DNA of 64,000 nt, from positions 1 through 64,000 of the forward strand of contig NZ_JBHSXL010000002.1 in NCBI RefSeq assembly GCF_042662125.1. Reading direction: 5' to 3'. Origin of the DNA: Halopenitus salinus (GTDB lineage: Archaea > Halobacteriota > Halobacteria > Halobacteriales > Haloferacaceae). The translations under genes were made by a program, and so were the position numbers. Numbering within the stretch: the first letter of the stretch is position 1; every line of letters starts with the position of its first letter. Shown piece by piece: positions 7,505-14,958 of the stretch. The notes beneath the pieces are model-generated. The model was not told the DNA's origin and searched no databases. It saw only the letters and a list, made by a program, of their open reading frames with translations.

Positions 7505-9787
7505 TCAGTCTGCAGGTTGTGCGTCAGTCGCTGGTGTCCCGCTTGGAAGCTCGGGGATGGACAGGTCCACGCGGCGGAGCAGCTGAGCGTTGATGGCGAC
7601 GATGACCGTACTCAGAGACATCAGGAGCGCGCCCACGGCGGGAGACAGCAGAATCCCGATCGGTGCCAAGACGCCTGCTGCGAGCGGAATCGCGAACACG
7701 TTGTAGCCGGCCGCCCAGACGATGTTCTCCTGCATCTTCCGGTAGCTCGCCTTACTGAGTTTCACGAGCCGAACGACGTCCATCGGGTTGTTCTGGACGA
7801 GGATGACGTCGGCCGACTGGACGGCGACGTCGGTGCCGCTCCCGATCGCGATACCGACGTCGGCCCGGGTCAGCGCCGGCGCGTCGTTCACACCGTCGCC
7901 GACCATCCCCACGAGCTTCCCCTGGTCTTGGAGTTCCTGGACTTTCTCGTCCTTGTCTTCGGGGAGGACCTCCGCGAACACCGTGTCAATGCCCAGTTCG
8001 TCGGCGACGGCGTTGGCGACGTCCTGGGAGTCCCCTGTCAGCATTGCCACCTCGATACCCAGATCGTGGAGGGCGTCGACGACGCGGAAACTCTCCTCGC
8101 GGATCACGTCGGCCATCGCGAAGGCGGCAATTAGCTCTCCGTCACGAACGAGATACACCACTGTCTGGGCGTTCTGTCCGGCCTCGTCAGCGAAGCGCTG
8201 GAGATGGTCGGGGATCTCGCTATCGAGCTGGGTCAACAGGTTCGGGCCGCCAACGTACACCTCGTTTCCGTCGACGTTCGCGCGAACCCCTCGGCCTTTG
8301 ATCGCCTCGAAGCCGGACGCATCAGGGGCGCTGAGATCGCGCTCGTCGGCGGCCTCGCGGATCGCTCGGGCGATCATGTGTTCGGAGTCACTCTCGACAG
8401 CCGCCGCCAGTGCGAGCGCGTCGTCTTCTTCCACGCCCTCGACGGTCGCCATGTCGACGACGCCGTGTTCGCCTTCGGTGAGCGTCCCCGTCTTGTCGAA
8501 GATGATGGCGTCCAGGTTCCGCGCCTCCTCCATCGCGATACGGTCCCGGACCAGCATCCCGTTGCGAGCCGCCAATGACGTGTTGATTGCGACCACTAGG
8601 GGGATGGCGAGCCCGAGTGCGTGCGGGCAGGCGATGACGAGCACTGTGACGACGCGCTCGATGACCGTTGCGTCGAATGAGACCGCGAGCGTCCACGCGA
8701 TTGCTGTCACGACTGCCGCCGCGAGGGCGACGTAGAACAGCCAGCCTGCCGCTCTGTCGGCCAGTACCTGTGTCTTGGATTTGCTCTGCTGGGCTTCCTC
8801 GACGAGGCGCATGATTCCCGCGAGCGTCGTCTCCTCGCCCGTCGCACCGACGCGCACGCGGAGGCTGCCGTCGCCGTTGATCGTCCCACCGATGACCTCG
8901 TCGCCGGGGTCTTTCGAGACCGGTTTCGATTCGCCCGTGATCATGGACTCGTTGACGTCGGAGTCTCCCTCTTCGACGACGCCGTCAGCAGGGACACTCG
9001 CACCCGGCCGGACGAGTACGAGGTCGCCCTCGGAGAGTTCACTCACCGGGACCTCCTCAGTGTCGCCGCCGTCGGTAATCCGCTCGGCGGTGTCCGGCAT
9101 CAGCTTCGCCAGTTCGTCGACCGCACTCGAGGCCCGTCGCACCGACCGCATCTCGATCCAGTGCCCCAGCAGCATAATGTCGATCAGGGTGACGAGTTCC
9201 CAGAAGAACGCCGACTGCGTCGGGAAGACCACGCTCGCGAGGCTGTAGACGAACGCGACGGTGATCGCCATCGAGATGAGCGTCATCATCCCCGGCGACC
9301 GATCTTTCAGCTCCGGTACCGCCATCTGGAGGAACGGCATCCCACCGTACGCGAAGACGATGACCGCGAAGACGGGGTTGATCCACTCGCTGCCCGGGAA
9401 CGCGGGGACGGAGAACCCGAGCCACTCCTGCAGCATTTCGCTGTATAGCAGGACTGGGATCGACAGGAGCGTCGAGACGAAGAAGCGCCGGCGGAACATC
9501 TGCTCGTGGCCCTTGTGCATCCCGCCATGCCCCTCACCGTGGCCCTCATGGGAACCGTGGTCGTGTCCTTCGCCCTCGTGTCCAGCGTGCTCGTGCTGCT
9601 CGTCGAGCACTGTCTCACTCTCCGCAGCAGGGTGTGCCTCTTCTTCCAGTAGGTCCTGTTCTACCCGCTGCTCGTCCGACTCGGCGTCCGATTCATCCTG
9701 CTCGCCGTGTTCGTGCTGGTGACTGCTGTCGTCCTGCTGGTGTTCCCCTCCAGGGAGATTCTCATTTGTATCTTTGTGGTCGTCCAT
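7505..9787 (-). CDS. copB: CopB-type (CPH) copper-translocating P-type ATPase with His-rich N-terminus
   Basis: A 760-aa P1B-type ATPase. Residues 1-105 are a cytosolic His/Asp/Glu-rich metal-binding tail with no HMA domain. The actuator motif is TGES (284-287), the membrane metal site is CPH (387-389), the phosphorylation motif DKTGT (431-435) and the hinge GDGVNDAP (630-637). CPH rather than CPC places it with CopB-like P1B-3 pumps, usually linked to Cu(II)/Cu(I) or Ag(I) export. A CopZ-like gene lies 131 bases upstream on the same strand. A truncated close relative occurs at 42505-43608, nearly identical over the shared membrane and actuator region. Confidence 0.93.
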   Translation of the reverse strand: MDDHKDTNENLPGGEHQQDDSSHQHEHGEQDESDAESDEQRVEQDLLEEEAHPAAESETVLDEQHEHAGHEGEGHDHGSHEGHGEGHGGMHKGHEQMFRRRFFVSTLLSIPVLLYSEMLQEWLGFSVPAFPGSEWINPVFAVIVFAYGGMPFLQMAVPELKDRSPGMMTLISMAITVAFVYSLASVVFPTQSAFFWELVTLIDIMLLGHWIEMRSVRRASSAVDELAKLMPDTAERITDGGDTEEVPVSELSEGDLVLVRPGASVPADGVVEEGDSDVNESMITGESKPVSKDPGDEVIGGTINGDGSLRVRVGATGEETTLAGIMRLVEEAQQSKSKTQVLADRAAGWLFYVALAAAVVTAIAWTLAVSFDATVIERVVTVLVIACPHALGLAIPLVVAINTSLAARNGMLVRDRIAMEEARNLDAIIFDKTGTLTEGEHGVVDMATVEGVEEDDALALAAAVESDSEHMIARAIREAADERDLSAPDASGFEAIKGRGVRANVDGNEVYVGGPNLLTQLDSEIPDHLQRFADEAGQNAQTVVYLVRDGELIAAFAMADVIREESFRVVDALHDLGIEVAMLTGDSQDVANAVADELGIDTVFAEVLPEDKDEKVQELQDQGKLVGMVGDGVNDAPALTRADVGIAIGSGTDVAVQSADVILVQNNPMDVVRLVKLSKASYRKMQENIVWAAGYNVFAIPLAAGVLAPIGILLSPAVGALLMSLSTVIVAINAQLLRRVDLSIPELPSGTPATDAQPAD

Positions 9788-9918
9788 AGCCCATATTCTC
9801 TGTAGAGGTGGATCCGCTGGCCCCCTGAATCTTCCCCACTGAACTGTACAGCAGGACCAGCGTAGCGAAGCTTCAAAGACAACGGTTGGCCGTTGTCTCG
9901 GAGTGGTCCGCGCGATTC

Positions 9919-10116
9919 TCAGGCGTAAGCGGTGTACCCGGCGTCTTCGACGGCCTCCACGAGAGCTGTGACATTTGCCTCACCATCGACGCTCGCCTGT
10001 TCGCTCTCCCTGTCGACGGTCACGTCAGTCACGCCGGATACCTCTTCGAGGGCCTCTTCGACCGTCTGCTCACAGTGACCGCACGTCATGCCTTCCACGA
10101 TGATCGTCGTCGTCAT
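9919..10116 (-). CDS. CopZ-like HMA-domain copper chaperone
   Basis: A 65-aa single heavy-metal-associated domain with the metal motif GMTCGHC near residue 9 and the ferredoxin-like fold pattern ending VEDAGYTAYA. Such proteins bind Cu(I) through the two Cys and deliver it to P-type ATPases or regulators. I chose the ATG at 10116, which starts directly before the first beta strand; an upstream GTG at 10128 adds four residues. It precedes the CPH ATPase on the same strand and resembles the chaperone at 17814-18011. Confidence 0.9.
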   Translation of the reverse strand: MTTTIIVEGMTCGHCEQTVEEALEEVSGVTDVTVDRESEQASVDGEANVTALVEAVEDAGYTAYA

Positions 10117-10262
10117 ACAGGGATACACACGGCCTCCTCTCTTTAGCGGATTTCCCCTTCGATCATACTGATATCGTGGGGCTCAAACTTTAGATTCAAA
10201 GCGATACCTGCGGCCGTAACGAACTAGACATCGGATGCGCCAGGTGTCAATAGCGAGAAGGC

Positions 10263-10658
10263 TCAAGTATCGTTGTGACGCTCCCTGTACGTCTTCGCCG
10301 CTAAAAAGACATAGAGTGCGCCGATAGCCCGAATGCCCAAGCGGAATCGCTCGTTCCATTCTATCGACTCTGGACGCTCGTACAGGAACGCGGTGGCAAA
10401 TCTCTGATACAGGTCGGGAAATAAGAGGACTATCGCGCCGAACACGCCGGTAAGATTCATCAGCAACGCGTATGCTCGCCCGTTAAAGAGTGAAAGCGCA
10501 GCTATCAGAACACCCTCCGACCGGACTGCTGGACGTATCCACCCTCTCACTGTTCCCTCGTCTGGATTCGAAATCGCGAGTTTCTCGAAGAGCTCGACGA
10601 TTTCGTCCGGGAACAGCGCTGAGATAGCGCCGAGGACACCGACGAGTGTTCGAATCAT
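10263..10658 (-). CDS. hypothetical membrane protein
   Basis: A 131-aa protein with three or four hydrophobic segments: residues about 2-17 (IRTLVGVLGAISALF), about 45-85 (two segments) and about 110-122 (GAIGALYVFLAA). I chose the ATG at 10658 so that the first segment starts at the N-terminus; an earlier start adds 12 residues. I do not recognise the family. It stands alone between the copper chaperone gene and the HTH/DUF7521-like pair, so no function is inferred. Confidence 0.6.
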   Translation of the reverse strand: MIRTLVGVLGAISALFPDEIVELFEKLAISNPDEGTVRGWIRPAVRSEGVLIAALSLFNGRAYALLMNLTGVFGAIVLLFPDLYQRFATAFLYERPESIEWNERFRLGIRAIGALYVFLAAKTYRERHNDT

Positions 10659-10795
10659 ACGATATGGTACGACCGATATGGATATAACTCCCACTGCGAC
10701 GCTACACTATCGAGAACGAGGGGAGTCCGAACAGTAGCGGCTTCGAACCGGGCACGACGCGCAGAGGCCGCTTGTCGAATGGGCGTCCTGAATCC

Positions 10796-11071
10796 TTATG
10801 GATTCGGGGCATACAGGGCGTAGAGGATAGACAGCATCCCGGCTGCGGTGACGAGTGCTGCGACGAATCCTGCTTCGAAGATCGACACCTGGAGGAGTTC
10901 GAAGAGGACGCCTACAAGGAGGCCGCCAAGCCCGACCAATGCGAAGCCGGCGGCGACGTACAGGAGTAACTGCGTGTGATGTCGTTGGTACCCGCGATAG
11001 GCCTGATATGCGATGACCAGTGCTAACGCGGTCGTGAACAGTTTGCCGATGACGAATAGCGTGTGGTCCAT
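10796..11071 (-). CDS. DUF7521-like three-helix membrane protein
   Basis: A 91-aa integral membrane protein with three hydrophobic helices and a Tyr/Arg-rich first loop (YQAYRGYQRHH). This sequence type, encoded directly after a winged-helix regulator, is common in haloarchaea (DUF7521). Here the regulator ends only three bases upstream, so the two genes form one transcriptional unit. The membrane protein may be a signal partner of the regulator; that is inferred from the recurrent pairing. Confidence 0.7.
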   Translation of the reverse strand: MDHTLFVIGKLFTTALALVIAYQAYRGYQRHHTQLLLYVAAGFALVGLGGLLVGVLFELLQVSIFEAGFVAALVTAAGMLSILYALYAPNP

Positions 11072-11074
11072 GAT

Positions 11075-11425
11075 TCAGTCTCCCCGCATTTCCTCGAAGA
11101 TGGTCGTAATCCGGTCGGCGGGGTCAGGCCGGATGTCGATGTTGACGTCGAAGCCCTCCGCCTGCAGGAGGATTTCGATGCGTTCGAGGCGCGCCTCATA
11201 CTCGCTGTAGTGTCGTCCCCCGGGGTCGACGTGCGTATACTCCTCGAGGAGGCCCTGCTCGACGAGGCGGGTGACACGGCGTGAGACGGTCGGGCGTGAC
11301 ATGTCACATTCCTCGCTGAGTTCCTTCGCAGACAGTCGGTCGGTCTTCGTCGCCACGAGGATGTCGCGAGCGTACTCGTCGTTGAGTGTAGCGAAGATTT
11401 CCGACGGGTCGGACTCCTCGGTCAC
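11075..11425 (-). CDS. ArsR-like winged-helix transcriptional regulator
   Basis: A 116-aa regulator with a clear helix-turn-helix: LNDEYARDILVATKTDRLSA, then ELSEECDMSRPTVSRRVTRL as the recognition helix, and a wing with GGRHYSEYEA. The C-terminal part (ILLQAEGFDVNIDI...) may dimerise. It is cotranscribed with the small membrane protein that follows and is divergent from the DoxX gene at 11540, so it may control both through the intergenic region 11426-11539. Confidence 0.85.
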   Translation of the reverse strand: MTEESDPSEIFATLNDEYARDILVATKTDRLSAKELSEECDMSRPTVSRRVTRLVEQGLLEEYTHVDPGGRHYSEYEARLERIEILLQAEGFDVNIDIRPDPADRITTIFEEMRGD

Positions 11426-11539
11426 ACGTCTCTACTCGCGACAGGAGCGTAATATAGCCCGCCGATTTTCTGACTCAGAACGCCGGCTCGCTACTATATC
11501 GTCTCTGCCTCCGTACTGATAGTTGAAGGTGCAATAACT

Positions 11540-12100
11540 ATGTCCACACTTGACTCCGGCATGAACCAGCTCGAGAGCAGAGTCGGCGGCCTGACCGTCG
11601 GCGGGAAAGTTCACAGTCTCAGTGCGTGGTTCGTGCTCGCGCTCCGTCTCATGATGGGGTACGCGTTCGCGTACTCTGGGTTCACGAAGATCACCGGCGA
11701 GTTCGGCGCTGGCGGCTACCTGTCGAACGTCGCGGCGACCAACGGGAACCCGCTCGCGGGCCTGTTCGCGTGGATGGGCTCGACGCCGTGGTTCGTCGAA
11801 TTCGCCAACGTCGCTGTCCCGTGGGGCGAGCTGTTCATCGGACTGGGCCTGCTCGTCGGCGCGTTCGTCCGCCTCGCGGCGTTCTTCGGCGCGCTCATGA
11901 TGCTCATGTTCTACTTCGGCAACTGGGACATGGGCCACGGGTTCATCAACGGGGACTTCGCGTACATGCTCGTGTTCCTCGCGGTCGCCGCGTTCGCCGC
12001 GGGCCGCATCCTCGGGCTCGACCAGTACATCGAACAGTACGAGATCGGTGGAGAAGCGCTCGTCGAGCGCTACCCCGCCCTCGAATACATCCTCGGCTAA
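11540..12100 (+). CDS. DoxX-family membrane protein, copy 1
   Basis: A 186-aa DoxX-type protein with four transmembrane helices; the first carries the family pattern LRLMMGYAFAYSGFTKI. An approximately 30-residue polar N-terminus precedes it. DoxX relatives include subunits of thiosulfate:quinone oxidoreductase and membrane proteins linked to redox stress; a specific reaction cannot be assigned. A SHOCT protein follows 30 bases downstream on the same strand and the HTH regulator is divergent. A second DoxX lies at 26240-26773. Confidence 0.88.
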   Translation: MSTLDSGMNQLESRVGGLTVGGKVHSLSAWFVLALRLMMGYAFAYSGFTKITGEFGAGGYLSNVAATNGNPLAGLFAWMGSTPWFVEFANVAVPWGELFIGLGLLVGAFVRLAAFFGALMMLMFYFGNWDMGHGFINGDFAYMLVFLAVAAFAAGRILGLDQYIEQYEIGGEALVERYPALEYILG

Positions 12101-12130
12101 CCACGCCGAACTCTCTTCAGGAGTACAATA

Positions 12131-12529
12131 ATGCAAAATCCAATTCAATCACGCGGGATTCGTTCTCTGGGACTCATCGTCATCGGAGCACTGACGCTAG
12201 CCGTCATCATTGGAATGACCCTGACGCATGCTGCTGTTCCAGATACAGTTATGTGGGACTGGCATGACGGGATGTGGAATGATGGTCACATGGCCGGGTG
12301 GGGAATATGGAGCTGGGGGATAATGTTGATCGGTTTGCTGTGGATGGCACTTCTAATCGCCCTCCCCGTCTACATCGTCTACTGGCTGACAACGCGGTCG
12401 TCATCGGACGGCCCCACCGAGGATAGCGCACTCGCTGTCCTCCAGGAACGGTACGCTCGTGGCGAAATCGACGACGAGGAGTTCGAACGCCGGCGTGCTC
12501 GACTCACGCCTGACGGCGGCCGTTACTGA
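12131..12529 (+). CDS. SHOCT-domain membrane protein, copy 1
   Basis: A 132-aa protein: a hydrophobic leader (residues about 10-33), a Trp/His/Met-rich loop (MWDWHDGMWNDGHM), a second helix (about 58-88), then a C-terminal SHOCT domain (LAVLQERYARGEIDDEEFERRRARL). SHOCT is a short helical module at protein termini, thought to mediate oligomerisation or membrane-associated assembly. It follows DoxX in the same direction. The Met/His-rich loop could bind metal, fitting the copper-rich context, but this is inference. Three other SHOCT proteins occur at 27.3, 29.7 and 30.6 kb. Confidence 0.85.
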   Translation: MQNPIQSRGIRSLGLIVIGALTLAVIIGMTLTHAAVPDTVMWDWHDGMWNDGHMAGWGIWSWGIMLIGLLWMALLIALPVYIVYWLTTRSSSDGPTEDSALAVLQERYARGEIDDEEFERRRARLTPDGGRY

Positions 12530-12540
12530 CTGTTCTTCCG

Positions 12541-12799
12541 CTACTCGTCGACTTCCGTCTTCACGACGGTTGCTGGGCGGGTCGTCAATCGCAGGACGCG
12601 GTCGGTTACGCTTCTAAGCAAAGCCCGGTATTCTTCCGGTCGGTGTTTCGTCCGAGCACAAGTAGATCCATATCTTCGGCGTCAGCATACTGTACAATCA
12701 CCTCTGCCAGTCGGCTGGCCTCTGCTACCGCGATTGCGTGAGATTCAGCCTCCTCAAAAGCAACGCCCCGTCAGTTGAGAGCAAAATCTTGTCGTACAT
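12541..12799 (-). pseudogene. universal stress protein remnant
   Basis: The minus strand reads MYDKILLSTDG at its start (ATG at 12799) and ends with a UspA C-terminus (VVKTEVDE-like) at the TAG at 12541-12543. The intact relative at 48389-48838 is 450 bases; this copy has about 259, its reading frame is broken and about 190 bases of the middle are missing. DNA similarity to the intact gene is plain at both ends, for example the CTCGTCGACTTCCGT-like 3' end. It is a decayed duplicate. Confidence 0.8.
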
Positions 12800-12996
12800 C
12801 CTCTTTCCCCGGAGAAACTAACTCATAATAACCATCGCTCTTGGATAGTGGCGTAGCTGGTAACACCTTTTGTAACTTCACAAAGTTTGGAGATTATCGT
12901 CTCTCAGGGTTGAAGAGTCGAGGGTTTGGCTCTGTTTAAATCCTTCTCTTCAGACTCATACTCGTCCGAAACAGCTGGTCGCTGAAAAGTGCAAAC

Positions 12997-13395
12997 CTAA
13001 CATTGCTGCATGGATTTCGGCCAGTACTCTACACTTCCATTGTTGAGTAACGAGAATCGAACTCCGACGCAGTTCTCGTCGCCGTCAACGAACTCGGCTA
13101 TATCGACCTCACGGGTTTCGCCATCCATCATGGTCCGGACGACGTAGTGACCTGGCTCATCGACAGGGTCCTCCACGTTGATGTTTGCAGTATCCGACGT
13201 CGCTCCCAACTGGTACGTTTCGGAAAACACCGACTTACCGTCCTCTTCGACGACCACGTCAACTTCGTACTCTTCCTCACGGTCGTTCTGTAACCAAATC
13301 CATGCGAGCTGTGGTTGTGGCCGGTTCTCGCCAATTTCGAGACAGCCGCCGAACAGCGAAGTCACACCGAGTAAGAGAAGGGCACGCCGCTTCAT
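12997..13395 (-). CDS. small secreted lipoprotein
   Basis: A 132-aa protein with a leader MKRRALLLLG and a lipobox (LFGGC, Cys at residue 18), so it is predicted to be exported and lipid-anchored. The mature part has beta-sandwich character (EYEVDVVVEEDGKSVFSETYQLG) like small haloarchaeal surface lipoproteins and ends with a Cys. It lies in the segment bounded by the IS6-like inverted ends and is followed on the same strand side by a second lipoprotein gene. Function unknown. Confidence 0.75.
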   Translation of the reverse strand: MKRRALLLLGVTSLFGGCLEIGENRPQPQLAWIWLQNDREEEYEVDVVVEEDGKSVFSETYQLGATSDTANINVEDPVDEPGHYVVRTMMDGETREVDIAEFVDGDENCVGVRFSLLNNGSVEYWPKSMQQC

Positions 13396-13583
13396 GTGGG
13401 TGCTATCCCGGTTGGAGTGTCATAGTGATTCGGATACTCAACCGGCTATACACCTATGTATACTACCTATCCTGAACGATTTGCGGGTGATGATTGTAGA
13501 TCTGAACGACCGAGTCAGCGGTAAGACCGCGTCTGCAATCCGAGTGGTGGTAACTGATTCTCGATCAGTGGAGGGCCGGTCCG

Positions 13584-14171
13584 TCACTTATCACTGAGAT
13601 GTGGATACACTAACTGGAGTTCGCCATCCAGCGTGTAGTCACTACTGAGAGTGCCGCCACCCGAGAGTTCGATGGTTGTGTGGATATTGAGGCGTGTAGC
13701 CGTTTCTGACCCCGGAATTACGATGAGATTGAGTGTGCTGATGGTTTCGTCTGCGAGGTCGTCTAAATCGGTGATCTCGATGATCGTTCCGAGCGCTTGA
13801 TCAGGCGTATAGAGTGCTACCGATGGTGGTGGAGAGCTATCCCCTTCCACTGGCGAGACGACGGCGACCTCTGCGGGGGATTCCATTGCTGTTTCGGGCA
13901 TCCAAACTCTCAGTTTGATCGATTCCACGTTCGTCCCGCCCCGGTGCCATATCTCGGTCGATAGATCGATACGTCCGGATGTCACGCTTCCATCGACACT
14001 TAAGTGACCGACCTCCTCGTCGTTCTCTGTGAAAATGAGAGCCTTCCTCCCGCTAGATTCCGTATTTACAGTCGGTTCAGAGAGTGTTTTGCTACCCGAA
14101 ATTGTACTACATCCTGCTGTTGCGGCGACGCCAGCAGCACATACAGATGCAAGGTACGTCCGTCGGTTCAC
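13584..14171 (-). CDS. Tat-type secreted lipoprotein
   Basis: A 195-aa protein with a Tat-like leader (MNRRTYLASVCAAGVAATAG) and a lipobox Cys at residue 21 (TAGCS). The mature region is Ser/Thr/Glu-rich and predicted to be beta-rich, with a central block IIEITDLDDLADETISTLNL. No family is recognised. It is the upstream gene of a pair of lipoproteins inside the segment flanked by IS6-like ends, suggesting the two travel together. Surface exposure is inferred from the leader. Confidence 0.75.
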   Translation of the reverse strand: MNRRTYLASVCAAGVAATAGCSTISGSKTLSEPTVNTESSGRKALIFTENDEEVGHLSVDGSVTSGRIDLSTEIWHRGGTNVESIKLRVWMPETAMESPAEVAVVSPVEGDSSPPPSVALYTPDQALGTIIEITDLDDLADETISTLNLIVIPGSETATRLNIHTTIELSGGGTLSSDYTLDGELQLVYPHLSDK

Positions 14172-14389
14172 GTGGGGAAAGAGGTTTCCAGTTCATAATG
14201 TCGTGAGGAACGCTCAAACCCGTATTTGGGTCTCGATCGCTCTCACATCTGGATCGATACCTGCATTACCTGTACTGATCGATTGAGGGTACAAAACTAT
14301 CAAATACTGAGGATTTCAACAGAGCCGGGGATTTCTATGACGACCAGCTGATGCTAAGCTATTTCCTGTTATGAATCGTACTGATTAGC

Positions 14390-14890
14390 ATGGGTACCAG
14401 ACCAACTGACCTCCGGATGGACATTGGGCGGATTGCTGACGAGTCGGTCGCCCGTGTCACGCCTGACGCCACGGTTGCAGAGATCGCTCACACGATGATC
14501 TCCCAATCGCGGTGTGCCAGGTACGTGGTGGTGGCAGAATCCGATCAGATCTCTGGTATCATCACCGATCGAGACCTGATTGCTAACCTGCTCACCGAGG
14601 AAAGCGAGTTAAGTGTGCTCACAGCCGAGACGAGTGGAGATGACGTACGAGCTGCTGACGTGATGACGCGTGACCCACTTACTGTGCCAGCAGATGCTGA
14701 GATTCCAAAAGTCCTGAGACAAATGAACGAAGCGGGTGCTCGACACGTCCCGGTTGTTGAAGACGGGAGCGTTATCGGGATGATCACTCTGGACGATTTA
14801 ATTACGCATGTTGCTGGTGAGAGCGCACACGTTTCAGCTCAGATGGATAACGTAGCGGGCATCATCCGAACAGAGTCTACGCACGATTGA
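14390..14890 (+). CDS. paired CBS-domain protein
   Basis: A 166-aa protein made of two CBS domains in tandem (about residues 10-70 and 85-150), each with the pattern of a conserved motif near the start (VTPDATVAEIAHTM; MTRDPLTVPADAEI) and a GIITDRDLI or GMITLDDLI end. CBS pairs bind adenine nucleotides or S-adenosyl ligands and act as energy or ligand sensors. An in-frame ATG at 14417 (MDIGRIADESV) is an equally good start and closer to the family's usual N-terminus. It is a single gene with aconitase convergent downstream. Confidence 0.9.
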   Translation: MGTRPTDLRMDIGRIADESVARVTPDATVAEIAHTMISQSRCARYVVVAESDQISGIITDRDLIANLLTEESELSVLTAETSGDDVRAADVMTRDPLTVPADAEIPKVLRQMNEAGARHVPVVEDGSVIGMITLDDLITHVAGESAHVSAQMDNVAGIIRTESTHD

Positions 14891-14958
14891 AACGCTAATT
14901 TGGACTCAAAGTTATTCGTGTTGCTTGTGCTTCCAGAAATAGAGTCAGTGGAGAGAGA

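Larger units (their letters stand above)
12928..14326. mobile_element. possible older transposase-less cassette with IS6-like ends, two lipoprotein genes inside
   Basis: Left end GGCTCTGTTTAAATCCT (12928-12944) and right end, read on the other strand, GGCTCTGTTGAAATCCT (14310-14326) match at 16 of 17 bases and face each other as inverted repeats. Flanking octamers GAGGGTTT (12920-12927) and GGGGATTT (14327-14334) agree at 6 of 8. The same end sequence with a perfect octamer duplication bounds the cassette at 23904-25929. No transposase is inside. I read this as an old, drifting copy of the same kind of element; the imperfect duplication leaves doubt. Confidence 0.5.

Noticed and set aside
11432..12148. 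Long minus-strand open frame opposite the first DoxX gene
   Set aside because: It is the antisense of a GC-rich DoxX gene with low-complexity Glu/Arg composition and no start signals; the DoxX frame has clear membrane helices.
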